Virus record (IMG/VR): IMGVR_UViG_3300022602_000078
Span: 1 to 64,000 of that record
Length of the DNA: 64,000 nucleotides
Direction: 5' to 3' (one strand)
Origin: a virus
The notes under the pieces are model-generated. The model worked only from the letters and a program-made list of their open reading frames with translations, had not been told where the DNA came from and searched no databases. Made by a program: the position numbers and the translations under genes. The stretch's first letter is position 1, and every line of letters starts with the position of its first letter. Below are positions 26,937 through 33,542 of this stretch, piece after piece.

Positions 26937-29192
26937 TTAAAACGCCTCTAACAAATTACCATTCAATGCACGAGTAGCATCATGAGTAAGACGGGTATTA
27001 TCAGCCGTTTGTTTCATGTAATTTAATAGCTGCTGTGTAAGAGTATTTAACTGTTTTAAGTCCTCGGATAGGGTATTTTGACCTGCACCAGAGATAATTT
27101 TCCCCATTTGTTCTGGTGTTACTACCGATTCGGTTCCATGTAAATTAACTGCTGTTTCTTTGCCCCAGTTTTCAAATAAATTTCCTGTTGCTCCTAAACT
27201 GCCGCCGGCACGGTTCGGTTCGGTCATTTTTTGTGCTGTAACTTTTATTTCTTCTAATCCTGATATCCGATTGTAATATTTTTCAAATGCCTTTTCGACT
27301 TCTGGTAAATCGGGCACAACTGGTGTTCCGGTTGCTCTACCGGTCGAATGTGGTGTATGTGCTTTTATATAGTTTTCAGCAAAATCTTTATATGCTGCTG
27401 CCTTTTCATCTTCAGGATTAGTTTCTGCTCTAGAACGAAGTTCTTCGGCTCGAAGTCTTGCCTGATGTTTTTCAGAAGATTCCATAAATGGATTTATTTT
27501 TCTTAAAAATGTATCTATAACCAGATCAAATAAGTTACTAAAAGCTGTTTTTAACCACGGTAATAAATCGTCTTCCCATAATTTTATAATAGGTGGTCCA
27601 ATAACTTCCCAAATATTTTTAGCGGCTTCTGCTAATTTGTCCCATATTTTAGTAAAACCCCCTTTAAGGCCGCCTTCTTTAAAGGCTCCTGAAATTTCCG
27701 TTATAGATTTTGTTAACCAGTTTACTACTTGGTTAATTGCTTCTCCCATTGGTGTTATCTTTTCGCTTGCTATACCTAATAATGAATTACTAATATCTAA
27801 TATAATAGAGTTAAACGGTGCTAGGATTTTATAAAACATGTTCATTATGTTCATGCCTAGTAATTTGAGACTTTGTTCTGCATTGCCTAATGCCGCTGCG
27901 TCGCTTACCGCAGATTTTAATTGATCTTTTCTTGCCTTTTCTTCAGCTTTTGAAATATCTCCTGTTCGTCGAGCTGCTTGTATCTGTGCTTGATTAAACA
28001 ATCCTGAACTGAGTACACCGGTTACTCCCATAGAATTAAATAATCTCAATGATGCATCATCCATTTGTTGGAATGTATTAGTTAACGTAGTAATAGATGT
28101 TTGACCGCTGATTATACCTCTAACCAAATTACCTATCTGCACACTCATACCACCAGTAGTGATAGCCATATTGGTAGCTGCTTCATCTAATGGAGCATCT
28201 ATACCTCTAAATTGATTTTTAACTACATTAACTAATGCTTCTCCACCCATAGCTTGAGCAGCAGCTAAGGCTTGGGTTACTCTTTTTGCTGCTTCGGGTC
28301 CTAAAGAATCTTTAAATGACTGCCATAGTTGTTCTTCTTCTGCTTTTTTTACTGCCTTATCAAGCTGATCTCGTTGAATACCGGTTACCTTAGCTAATCC
28401 ATCTAACTGAGTCATGTATTCTGCTGTATACTTTGCTAACTGTTCTGCTGTAGCAGCACCTGCTCGACCCATTGCACCTTGACCTTTGGTCATGGTTATT
28501 AACATTTCATTTGCTTGTTGAGCAGTATAGCCCATACCAAATATAGCTTCTCTAAACCTACTACGTGGACCAATTAAATCACTGCTGGCATCGGCAAACT
28601 TTCGAATCCCATCTGCTACGCTACCGCCCATAGTAGCAAATGTGTCTGAATTGTCTTTTATAACTTTTTGAAATTCATCCAATGTTAATCCAGCAGCAGT
28701 TGCTATATTATGAACGGCTTGTAAACTACCACCAAAACTTGCGCCAGATTCGGTAAGTGTTCTATATGAATCCAATAGTCCTTCGGAGATCTTGACCATG
28801 CTGGAAAATATACTGGCTAATTTACCTATTCCCAATGGCAGCTCTGAAAATGCATCAAATAAATCATGTAATCTTGCTTTGCCTTCCGCGGCTTTTTTTG
28901 CAAGATCGAATAAATTCATTCCTAATCCAGCAATGCTTCCAATAACATCACCGATGACTCCTACAATACCTGAAAGAACATTAGATAATACACTAATGGC
29001 TTTAATCATAGGATTAAATTGTTTGGTTGCTTCTGTAGCCGCCGAAGCTAATCCTCCTAACCCTTGACCAGTTCCTCCGGGCCCGCTTCCTGAGGTGGGT
29101 TTAAATGATCCGGCTAATTTTTTTAGAATTTCGGTCTGAGCTTTACTATTTTTAAGTAATTCGTCTAAAATTGCTTCCGCGGTACCATTCAT
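26937..29192 (-). CDS. Tail tape measure protein
   Basis: The 751-residue protein has the make-up of a tape measure: a small coiled N-terminus, hydrophobic helices around residues 60-130 (VLSNVLSGIVGVIGDVIGSIAGLG), long Ala/Gln-rich amphipathic helices, and a second hydrophobic stretch near 455-480. The segment GYTAQQANEMLITMTKGQG followed by YMTQLDGLAKVTG is, from memory, typical of tape-measure proteins of aquatic T4-like phages. It would fill the tail tube, set its length and be ejected with DNA. It lies beside gp26, a baseplate hub gene, though on the other strand. Named T4 homologue (gp29) not certain. Confidence 0.75.
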   Translation of the reverse strand: MNGTAEAILDELLKNSKAQTEILKKLAGSFKPTSGSGPGGTGQGLGGLASAATEATKQFNPMIKAISVLSNVLSGIVGVIGDVIGSIAGLGMNLFDLAKKAAEGKARLHDLFDAFSELPLGIGKLASIFSSMVKISEGLLDSYRTLTESGASFGGSLQAVHNIATAAGLTLDEFQKVIKDNSDTFATMGGSVADGIRKFADASSDLIGPRSRFREAIFGMGYTAQQANEMLITMTKGQGAMGRAGAATAEQLAKYTAEYMTQLDGLAKVTGIQRDQLDKAVKKAEEEQLWQSFKDSLGPEAAKRVTQALAAAQAMGGEALVNVVKNQFRGIDAPLDEAATNMAITTGGMSVQIGNLVRGIISGQTSITTLTNTFQQMDDASLRLFNSMGVTGVLSSGLFNQAQIQAARRTGDISKAEEKARKDQLKSAVSDAAALGNAEQSLKLLGMNIMNMFYKILAPFNSIILDISNSLLGIASEKITPMGEAINQVVNWLTKSITEISGAFKEGGLKGGFTKIWDKLAEAAKNIWEVIGPPIIKLWEDDLLPWLKTAFSNLFDLVIDTFLRKINPFMESSEKHQARLRAEELRSRAETNPEDEKAAAYKDFAENYIKAHTPHSTGRATGTPVVPDLPEVEKAFEKYYNRISGLEEIKVTAQKMTEPNRAGGSLGATGNLFENWGKETAVNLHGTESVVTPEQMGKIISGAGQNTLSEDLKQLNTLTQQLLNYMKQTADNTRLTHDATRALNGNLLEAF

Positions 29193-29219
29193 AGTTTAAA
29201 AATGCCCATTATATTAGCA

Positions 29220-29257
29220 GATAAATAAAAGATCACAGATCTTCAAGTTTATTTATC
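29220..29257. promoter_or_regulatory. Head-on pair of late promoters in the divergent tape measure/gp26 gap
   Basis: GATAAATA reads on the plus strand at 29220-29227 (towards gp26) and again on the minus strand at 29250-29257 (towards the tape measure). The two form a 10-bp inverted repeat, GATAAATAAA/TTTATTTATC. Between them is a smaller perfect inverted repeat, AAGATC-ACA-GATCTT. Transcripts from both would overlap at their 5' ends. Confidence 0.55.
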
Positions 29258-29267
29258 GGAGAAAAAT

Positions 29268-30137
29268 ATGCAAAATAATCCTGTTCCAAAAAAAGCAAAT
29301 CCTTTGGCCAACTATATGCGTCAGCCAAAGATTTATATCAAATTACCTAGTATGGGTAATTATTGGCCCATGGGAAGTATTGTAATGCCCGATACCGGAG
29401 AATTACCTGTTTATTCCATGACTGCCAAAGATGAATTGATGTTTAAAACTCCAGACGCACTGATGAATGGACAGGCCATGGTAGAAGTTATACAAAGCTG
29501 TATGCCTAATATTAAAAACGCTTGGGATTGTCCTACTATAGATTTTGATGCTATTCTTATAGCTATAAGATTGGCTACATATGGCGATAAGATGACTATA
29601 TCCCATAAAATTCCTGTAATTAACGAAGAAGTAGATCACGAATTAGATTTAAGAATGGTATTACAACAACAACAGAATAATCGTTGGATCGAACAAGTGG
29701 CGGTCAGTGAGGACTTTATTATATTTGTAAGACCGTTAACTTATAAACATATGACTAAAACTAATCTTAAAAACTTTGAAACTTCAAGAATTTTAAATAT
29801 GGTTAACGATGAAACTATTTCCGACGAAAAGAAAATGGAAATGTTTAATATCAGCTTTACTAATCTTACCAAAGTCACTGTGGATTTGATTACAGATAGT
29901 ATTGCTAAAATTGTTACTAATGAAGGTGAAGTATCTGATAGAAAATTTATCGCAGAATTTATTGCCAATTCGGATAAGGATATGTTTAAACAGGTACAGG
30001 AACATCTAACAGAACTTAAAAAGAATAATGACCTTAAATCTCTAGAGTTCACTACTACAGAAGAACAACAAGCAGCGGGTGCTCCTGCCACTTATACAAT
30101 ACCAGTTAGTTTTAATAATTCTGATTTTTTCGACTAA
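29268..30137 (+). CDS. 26: Baseplate hub subunit gp26
   Basis: Matches the T4 gp26-type baseplate hub family: IKLPSMGNYWPMGSI, GELPVYSMTAKDELMFKTPDAL, IQSCMPNIKNAWDCPTIDFDAILIAIRLATYGDKM. This region is near residues 25-110. The remainder is charged and helical. It helps assemble the central hub of the baseplate. It has GGAGAAAA just before the ATG and a late-type promoter 40 bases upstream. It is followed after 5 bases by the small gp51-like gene, as in T4 order 26-51. Confidence 0.88.
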   Translation: MQNNPVPKKANPLANYMRQPKIYIKLPSMGNYWPMGSIVMPDTGELPVYSMTAKDELMFKTPDALMNGQAMVEVIQSCMPNIKNAWDCPTIDFDAILIAIRLATYGDKMTISHKIPVINEEVDHELDLRMVLQQQQNNRWIEQVAVSEDFIIFVRPLTYKHMTKTNLKNFETSRILNMVNDETISDEKKMEMFNISFTNLTKVTVDLITDSIAKIVTNEGEVSDRKFIAEFIANSDKDMFKQVQEHLTELKKNNDLKSLEFTTTEEQQAAGAPATYTIPVSFNNSDFFD

Positions 30138-30142
30138 GGCTT

Positions 30143-30361
30143 TTGACTATGACCCTGCCTGAGATCGAGGCAGAAGTCAAAAAATTAGATCGAGAGTCAA
30201 AAGCCTTAAGAAAAGATACGTTTAAATTAGCTTGGTATATGAGAGGTGCATTGACAGTAGATCAAGCATTTGGCATGGATATCTCAGATAGAGAAATTAT
30301 ATCCGAGATTATTAAAGAAAACATTGAAACTACTAAAACTACGGGCTTACCGCACTTTTAA
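30143..30361 (+). CDS. gp51-like baseplate hub assembly protein (72 aa)
   Basis: A small protein with FKLAWYMRGALTVDQAFGMDISDREII and a terminal ENIETTKTTGLPHF. This pattern is found after gp26 in aquatic T4-like phages, where it is annotated as the hub assembly factor gp51. It is far shorter than T4 gp51 (249). The WYMRG core also resembles small tail-assembly chaperones. Its stop codon overlaps the convergent gene on the minus strand by 4 bases. Confidence 0.6.
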   Translation: MTMTLPEIEAEVKKLDRESKALRKDTFKLAWYMRGALTVDQAFGMDISDREIISEIIKENIETTKTTGLPHF

Positions 30362-31155
30362 CTTTTATAATCAATACGCTTTATTGACTTCTTAAGTATA
30401 GAAATTTCATCAAACTCCGCATCAATAATGGTTTTATCCACCGATTCTTTAAGTGGTTTTGCTGCTATTTGTTTTGATTCAAATCCTGCTCTAGTAAGAC
30501 GTTGATCAATGTTAGCAAGTTGTTGTTTTAATTGAGTAACTTCATCATTGCCGCCGCGATTACTGCGTACACTCCTTTGTGGAGCACCATCTCCCTGATA
30601 TCGATCTCCCCGATAAGGCTGTGAAGGTCCGCCGAATTTTTGTCCCGATCTAGCAGTATGATAACCTTTACCAAACCCTCCTCCGAAAGCTCCTATAGTT
30701 TGAGTGAGACCACCGGCTGCTTGTGCTGTAACATCACCTAATCCTTTAACGAATCCAGGAGCAGCACTACCTGCTTTTTTTGCAAGTTTACCTGCACCTT
30801 TTAATGCACCTTTCCAAAATCCCTGTTTGGCAGTTGCATCATTCGTAGTACCAGTTGCGGCAGCAGTTGCATCATTCGTAGTACCAGTTGCGGCAGCAGT
30901 TGCATCATTCGTAGTACCAGTTGCGGGGGCAGCGGCTGTAGTCGGGGTTCCTACTTGAGGAGTATTAGGATCAAATGTTGCAGCAGTAGCAGGGTTTACC
31001 TGTTGTCCTTGGAATCTCATAGTTAAATTAGAAGGGTTTGTTGTCTTAGGTTCCGAAGAACTAGCTGTAGAAATAGATTTTCCGTCCGGACCAACTAACC
31101 CTGTTGGTGCAGTTTCAGCTTCTTGTAATGCAGATATTAATTGTTCGATTTTCAT
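30358..31155 (-). CDS. Unknown protein with Ala/Thr-Gly repeat linker (265-272 aa)
   Basis: Not recognised. It has a short helical N-terminus (KIEQLISALQEAE), a low-complexity middle with three ATGTTNDATAA repeats, a Gly/Ala/Lys-rich segment (FWKGALKGAGKLAKKAGSAAPGF) and a charged C-terminus with a coiled segment (VTQLKQQLANIDQRLTRAG). The frame is open from an ATG at 31176. However, TATAAATA ends only 2 bases before that codon, and the Met at 31155 has a good AAGGA site, so 31155 is taken as start. Late, probably virion or assembly related; function unknown. Confidence 0.65.
   Translation of the reverse strand: MKIEQLISALQEAETAPTGLVGPDGKSISTASSSEPKTTNPSNLTMRFQGQQVNPATAATFDPNTPQVGTPTTAAAPATGTTNDATAAATGTTNDATAAATGTTNDATAKQGFWKGALKGAGKLAKKAGSAAPGFVKGLGDVTAQAAGGLTQTIGAFGGGFGKGYHTARSGQKFGGPSQPYRGDRYQGDGAPQRSVRSNRGGNDEVTQLKQQLANIDQRLTRAGFESKQIAAKPLKESVDKTIIDAEFDEISILKKSIKRIDYKS
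30830..30928 (-). repeat. Three 33-bp tandem repeats (ATGTTNDATAA)
   Basis: Units at 30830-30862 and 30863-30895 are identical and the third (30896-30928) differs only in its last bases. Each encodes 11 residues of the low-complexity linker. Confidence 0.9.
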
Positions 31156-31178
31156 ATACAATCCTTCAATTGACATTT

Positions 31179-31186
31179 TATTTATA
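31179..31186 (-). promoter_or_regulatory. Late promoter candidate, perfect TATAAATA
   Basis: Minus-strand TATAAATA directly before the 272-codon frame. A start site about 6 bases downstream would leave an AAGGA ribosome site and the Met at 31155 inside the message, but lose the upstream ATG. Confidence 0.65.
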
Positions 31187-31193
31187 CTTCAAT

Positions 31194-31219
31194 TATATAA
31201 AAGCGAACTCTGTTCGCTT
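31194..31219 (-). terminator. Intrinsic terminator at the end of the recombination-gene cluster
   Basis: AAGCGAAC and GTTCGCTT pair as a perfect 8-bp stem with a 3-base loop (31201-31219). On the minus strand this runs on into TTATATAATT. It would stop transcripts coming from the gp55-gp46 side just before the late promoter of the next gene. Confidence 0.65.
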
Positions 31220-31619
31220 GCCGTTTCGCTCACGCTCACAGCATTTTATGGATTTCTTTTTAATTCATGCAGATTGTATAGTCAGACGGAACCATTTTAC
31301 TGGCTCCGTCCTTCTTGGTTTTCATGCGAGTTGCACAGCCAAGACATTGGATGTAGGTACTTAGTTTATACACCGCTCCATGGACTCTGTACTTTTCCTG
31401 CCTACTACGACACATTATATAGCTATAATGCCCGAAACTCGTTCCTGATCCTTCGGGTGTTTAGGAGTATTGGTGTTTTCGAATGACAGCAAGACATTCT
31501 ATACCAAAATTTAGACCCTCAGGGGAATATTTCAGTATGTACGTGTGTGATTTCTAATCACTTTTTCCACAGCGGTATTACTGCTGGCCCGCTAACCTTA
31601 TGTGCTGTATTGATTTGCC
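31220..31619. other. Hairpin-rich intergenic region, possible structured RNA
   Basis: No convincing protein is seen in either strand over about 400 bases, and the stretch is visibly richer in G+C than its surroundings. It holds a series of inverted repeats: a 10-bp stem at 31285-31310, TCTTGG/CCAAGA at 31313-31344, CCCGAA/TTCGGG at 31431-31457 and a 6-bp hairpin followed by T5 at 31547-31566. Short frames of 70-86 codons exist but have no family pattern or ribosome sites. A non-coding RNA or the remains of a mobile element are both possible. Confidence 0.4.
31547..31566 (+). terminator. Possible plus-strand terminator in the structured intergenic region
   Basis: GTGATT-TCT-AATCAC forms a perfect 6-bp hairpin followed by TTTTT on the plus strand. 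There is no plus-strand protein gene here to need it, which is the reason to suspect a plus-strand RNA. Confidence 0.4.
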
Positions 31620-31880
31620 TTAGATGCCTTTAGGGAGCCATGTAACAAACTTTCCGCCACAAGTATTACAAATTACTTTACCTGAATGAGGACCAAATGG
31701 ACCTCTAATGGGTTGCCAATTATGAGTTTCGTGTATGCCTAAATTAATATGTATATTTTTGGGATTTTCTAAACTAAACAATTTCCATTTTTTATCTTGA
31801 ATTTCTCGCCTTTTTTTAGCCCATTCATAATGATCTATCTTATCGTATGCTTTGCGCTTTTCCCAATTTAATTTTGTCAT
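31620..31880 (-). CDS. Small conserved protein with a CxxC motif (86 aa)
   Basis: The N-terminal half is charged and helical. The C-terminal half has GIHETHNWQPIRGPFGPHSGK followed by VICNTCGGKFVTWLPKG, which resembles a half zinc ribbon with upstream His residues. Similar His...GPH...CxxC...W.LPK proteins occur in aquatic T4-like phages without known function. Its ATG overlaps the stop of the preceding GIY-YIG-like gene (ATGA), so the two are translationally coupled. Last gene of the gp55-gp46 cluster. Confidence 0.7.
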   Translation of the reverse strand: MTKLNWEKRKAYDKIDHYEWAKKRREIQDKKWKLFSLENPKNIHINLGIHETHNWQPIRGPFGPHSGKVICNTCGGKFVTWLPKGI

Positions 31881-32308
31881 TTTATTGATTTTAATATATG
31901 TGAACCATGTACCCTAACACGAATATGACCGTTATAATAATCATTTGACTCTAAAACTCTTCTTAATACCTGTTCTTTAAGCTCTAGATATGATGTTTGT
32001 GCTTTAGATGTGCAATAATGTAAAATTTCTCTGGTGAAGTTTTCTTTGCCTAATTTTGCTATGTCTTTTGTTAGTTCGTCTGAGGAGCCATAATATGTTT
32101 GCCAATCTGATTGAATTTTACTTTTAATTTTCTTTCTTTTCTTTTTGCCGTTCTTCAACTTTACAGTCTTGTAGGTCGTTTTACTAAATTTTGCTAATTT
32201 TTTGCCTATATACTTCCTACCTGTGACAACATTTACAATTATGTAAACAAACCCCACGCAATCTTCTGGTAGTTCTGTTACTTCTTTTCCTTGATAGGTC
32301 CACATCAT
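31877..32308 (-). CDS. GIY-YIG-type nuclease-like protein (143 aa)
   Basis: The core reads [19 protein letters not shown] (residues about 18-38), a GIY-YIG motif variant with YI and YIGKK. It is followed by a basic Lys-rich loop and WQTYYGSS, a segment that also occurs in this nuclease family. A Glu in LELKEQVL may be the metal-binding residue. Unlike classic homing nucleases it lacks NUMOD tails and looks like a stable phage gene, perhaps for DNA processing. It is coupled on both sides by ATGA overlaps, with the frameshifted GIY-YIG gene upstream and the CxxC protein downstream. Confidence 0.75.
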   Translation of the reverse strand: MMWTYQGKEVTELPEDCVGFVYIIVNVVTGRKYIGKKLAKFSKTTYKTVKLKNGKKKRKKIKSKIQSDWQTYYGSSDELTKDIAKLGKENFTREILHYCTSKAQTSYLELKEQVLRRVLESNDYYNGHIRVRVHGSHILKSIK

Positions 32309-32956
32309 TTTACATTCTTTTTGATAGAAGATCTACCAATAGTCCACCCAACTCCGGGACATTCTCTGCTTTTAACAGAGTTACTACCTTTACTCCACCA
32401 ACGCTGACCAATTAGTGTTTTTGCTTTTTTTAGTTTAACCTCGTCACTTTGCGTTCTTCCGGACATTGCTTGAGATTGTTTTAATTTTTGTTCTTCGGAT
32501 TTAGGTCTACCTTTCCCAGCTAAACTCATTTTTAGTTTATGCTCTTCGGATTTTGGTTTACCCTTATTCCCCCTAGCATTTTTGTTTCCTAATAATGATA
32601 TTTTATTTTTCATAGAAATTGTAGGCTTTTTAATTCCTATTTGTTTCTCTCTGTTCTGTTTCTTCCATTCTTCTGATCTAATAATTCCGCTAGTGCCATC
32701 ACCGCCGTCTGTTAAATTTCTTAAAATACCTGTACCTAAATCTTTTCGGCCATACCAACGAATCATTCTTCGCTCTAATGCCAAAGCACCTATTTCGGTA
32801 AGATGATGTTCGAGGATAATAATTTGAGACAAGTCTTTTGGCTTGGCAATTTCGCCTTTTCGTTTAGTGGTTGATCGTTTGCCTTTACCCTTACCTTATA
32901 TAATAAGGAGTGCCATCCTTTCGAAGGTAAGCATAGACATAGAATTGTAAATACAT
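32305..32956 (-). pseudogene. Frameshifted GIY-YIG homing endonuclease (Seg-type)
   Basis: Reading from an ATG at 32956 with an AGGAG site 9 bases upstream gives FYVYAYLRKDGTPYYI, then a stop within two codons. Skipping one A at 32896 restores [14 protein letters not shown] and continues without a break to 32305. The join recreates the canonical YYIGKGKGKR of GIY-YIG nucleases. The C-terminal half has three NUMOD3-like repeats ([36 protein letters not shown]) for DNA binding. Only a truncated product from a TTG at 32832 would otherwise be possible, and it would lack the nuclease core. This may be a decayed gene, a sequencing error or a +1 recoding site. Confidence 0.88.
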
Positions 32957-32983
32957 TGCTGATAGCTCCTATAAACTGTTAGA

Positions 32984-33026
32984 GCCAGTGGATGCGTCAA
33001 CATCGCGACTGGCACTTTTATTTATC
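32984..33026 (-). promoter_or_regulatory. Late promoter and leader hairpin of the homing endonuclease
   Basis: GATAAATA on the minus strand at 33019-33026 is followed by a GCCAGT/ACTGGC stem with an 18-base loop (32984-33013). The endonuclease ribosome site comes next, itself inside a small ATAG-GAG-CTAT hairpin. This resembles T4 homing endonuclease genes, which have their own late promoters and hidden ribosome sites in early read-through RNA. Confidence 0.6.
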
Positions 33027-33055
33027 TGATTACTAACAACTGTATTAATAAACCA

Positions 33056-33250
33056 TTAAGCCGATTTGGCTTCCTTGCGAGCATTCTTTTCAGCAGTAAT
33101 TTCATTACGGCGCACTTTAATTAATTTGCTCATCTCGGCCAATGCTTTGCGAGCACGAGTTCCAGCTGCGGAATTTCCTGACTCAAACTTAGAATTTTCT
33201 AATAGATATACGTCTAATGCTGACTTAATCTGATCTGTTGTTTCTGACAT
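33056..33250 (-). CDS. Histone H1-like (Hc1-type) small protein (64 aa)
   Basis: The core FESGNSAAGTRARKALAEMSKLIKVRRNEI matches the pattern of the bacterial/chlamydial Hc1 family (GN.AAG.RARKA..E...L....R.EI). The C-terminus is basic and Ala-rich (AEKNARKEAKSA) but short. Such small proteins in T4-like phages may coat or condense DNA; no function is proven. Its start lies within the upstream 105-residue gene (26-base overlap), so translation is probably coupled to it. Confidence 0.7.
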   Translation of the reverse strand: MSETTDQIKSALDVYLLENSKFESGNSAAGTRARKALAEMSKLIKVRRNEITAEKNARKEAKSA

Positions 33251-33542
33251 TTTGTTTTTCCTCTTTTTTTAATTGTCGAAGCCTTGCTTTTTCTTCCAAA
33301 GCAATTTTTTTAGCTTCTAGCATCTCTTTTCTTTTTTCTCTAACCTGTTTATAAACTAGCTTAGAAAGATTAAGCATCTCCTTTTCAATTTTACGCATAG
33401 CCCTAATCTGGCTACGTAATCGAATACTAGTGTCTAATCCTGTATGGGTAATAAACACTCTATGGTAGTTATGTAATGCTACAGCACGATCTATATATTC
33501 TGAATATAGCTTTTGATATTGTTCTAAATAATCAGGCGACAT
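33225..33542 (-). CDS. Conserved hypothetical coiled-coil protein (105 aa)
   Basis: Not a named family. DYLEQYQKLYSEYIDRAVAL, RLRSQIRAMRKIEKEMLNLSKLV and a long Lys/Glu/Arg helix indicate an all-alpha, highly charged protein. Proteins of this size and pattern commonly follow gp46 in aquatic T4-like phages. It overlaps the gp46 stop by 11 bases and its own C-terminus overlaps the Hc1-like start. Role unknown, possibly linked to recombination or DNA packaging of early transcripts' products only by position. Confidence 0.7.
   Translation of the reverse strand: MSPDYLEQYQKLYSEYIDRAVALHNYHRVFITHTGLDTSIRLRSQIRAMRKIEKEMLNLSKLVYKQVREKRKEMLEAKKIALEEKARLRQLKKEEKQNVRNNRSD

Noticed and set aside
31104-31486. 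Two short plus-strand frames (86 and 70 codons) in and near the structured gap
   Set aside because: No ribosome site, Cys/Arg/Ser-rich reading typical of non-coding DNA, and stops or stems cut through them.
31580-31605. GCCAGCAGTAATACC on the minus strand, similar to the 530 loop of 16S rRNA
   Set aside because: Only about 15 bases, with no further rRNA sequence around it; treated as chance.
31220-31619. A tRNA gene in the structured gap
   Set aside because: No set of four arms with a GGTTCGANTCC T-arm and 7-bp acceptor could be built on either strand.
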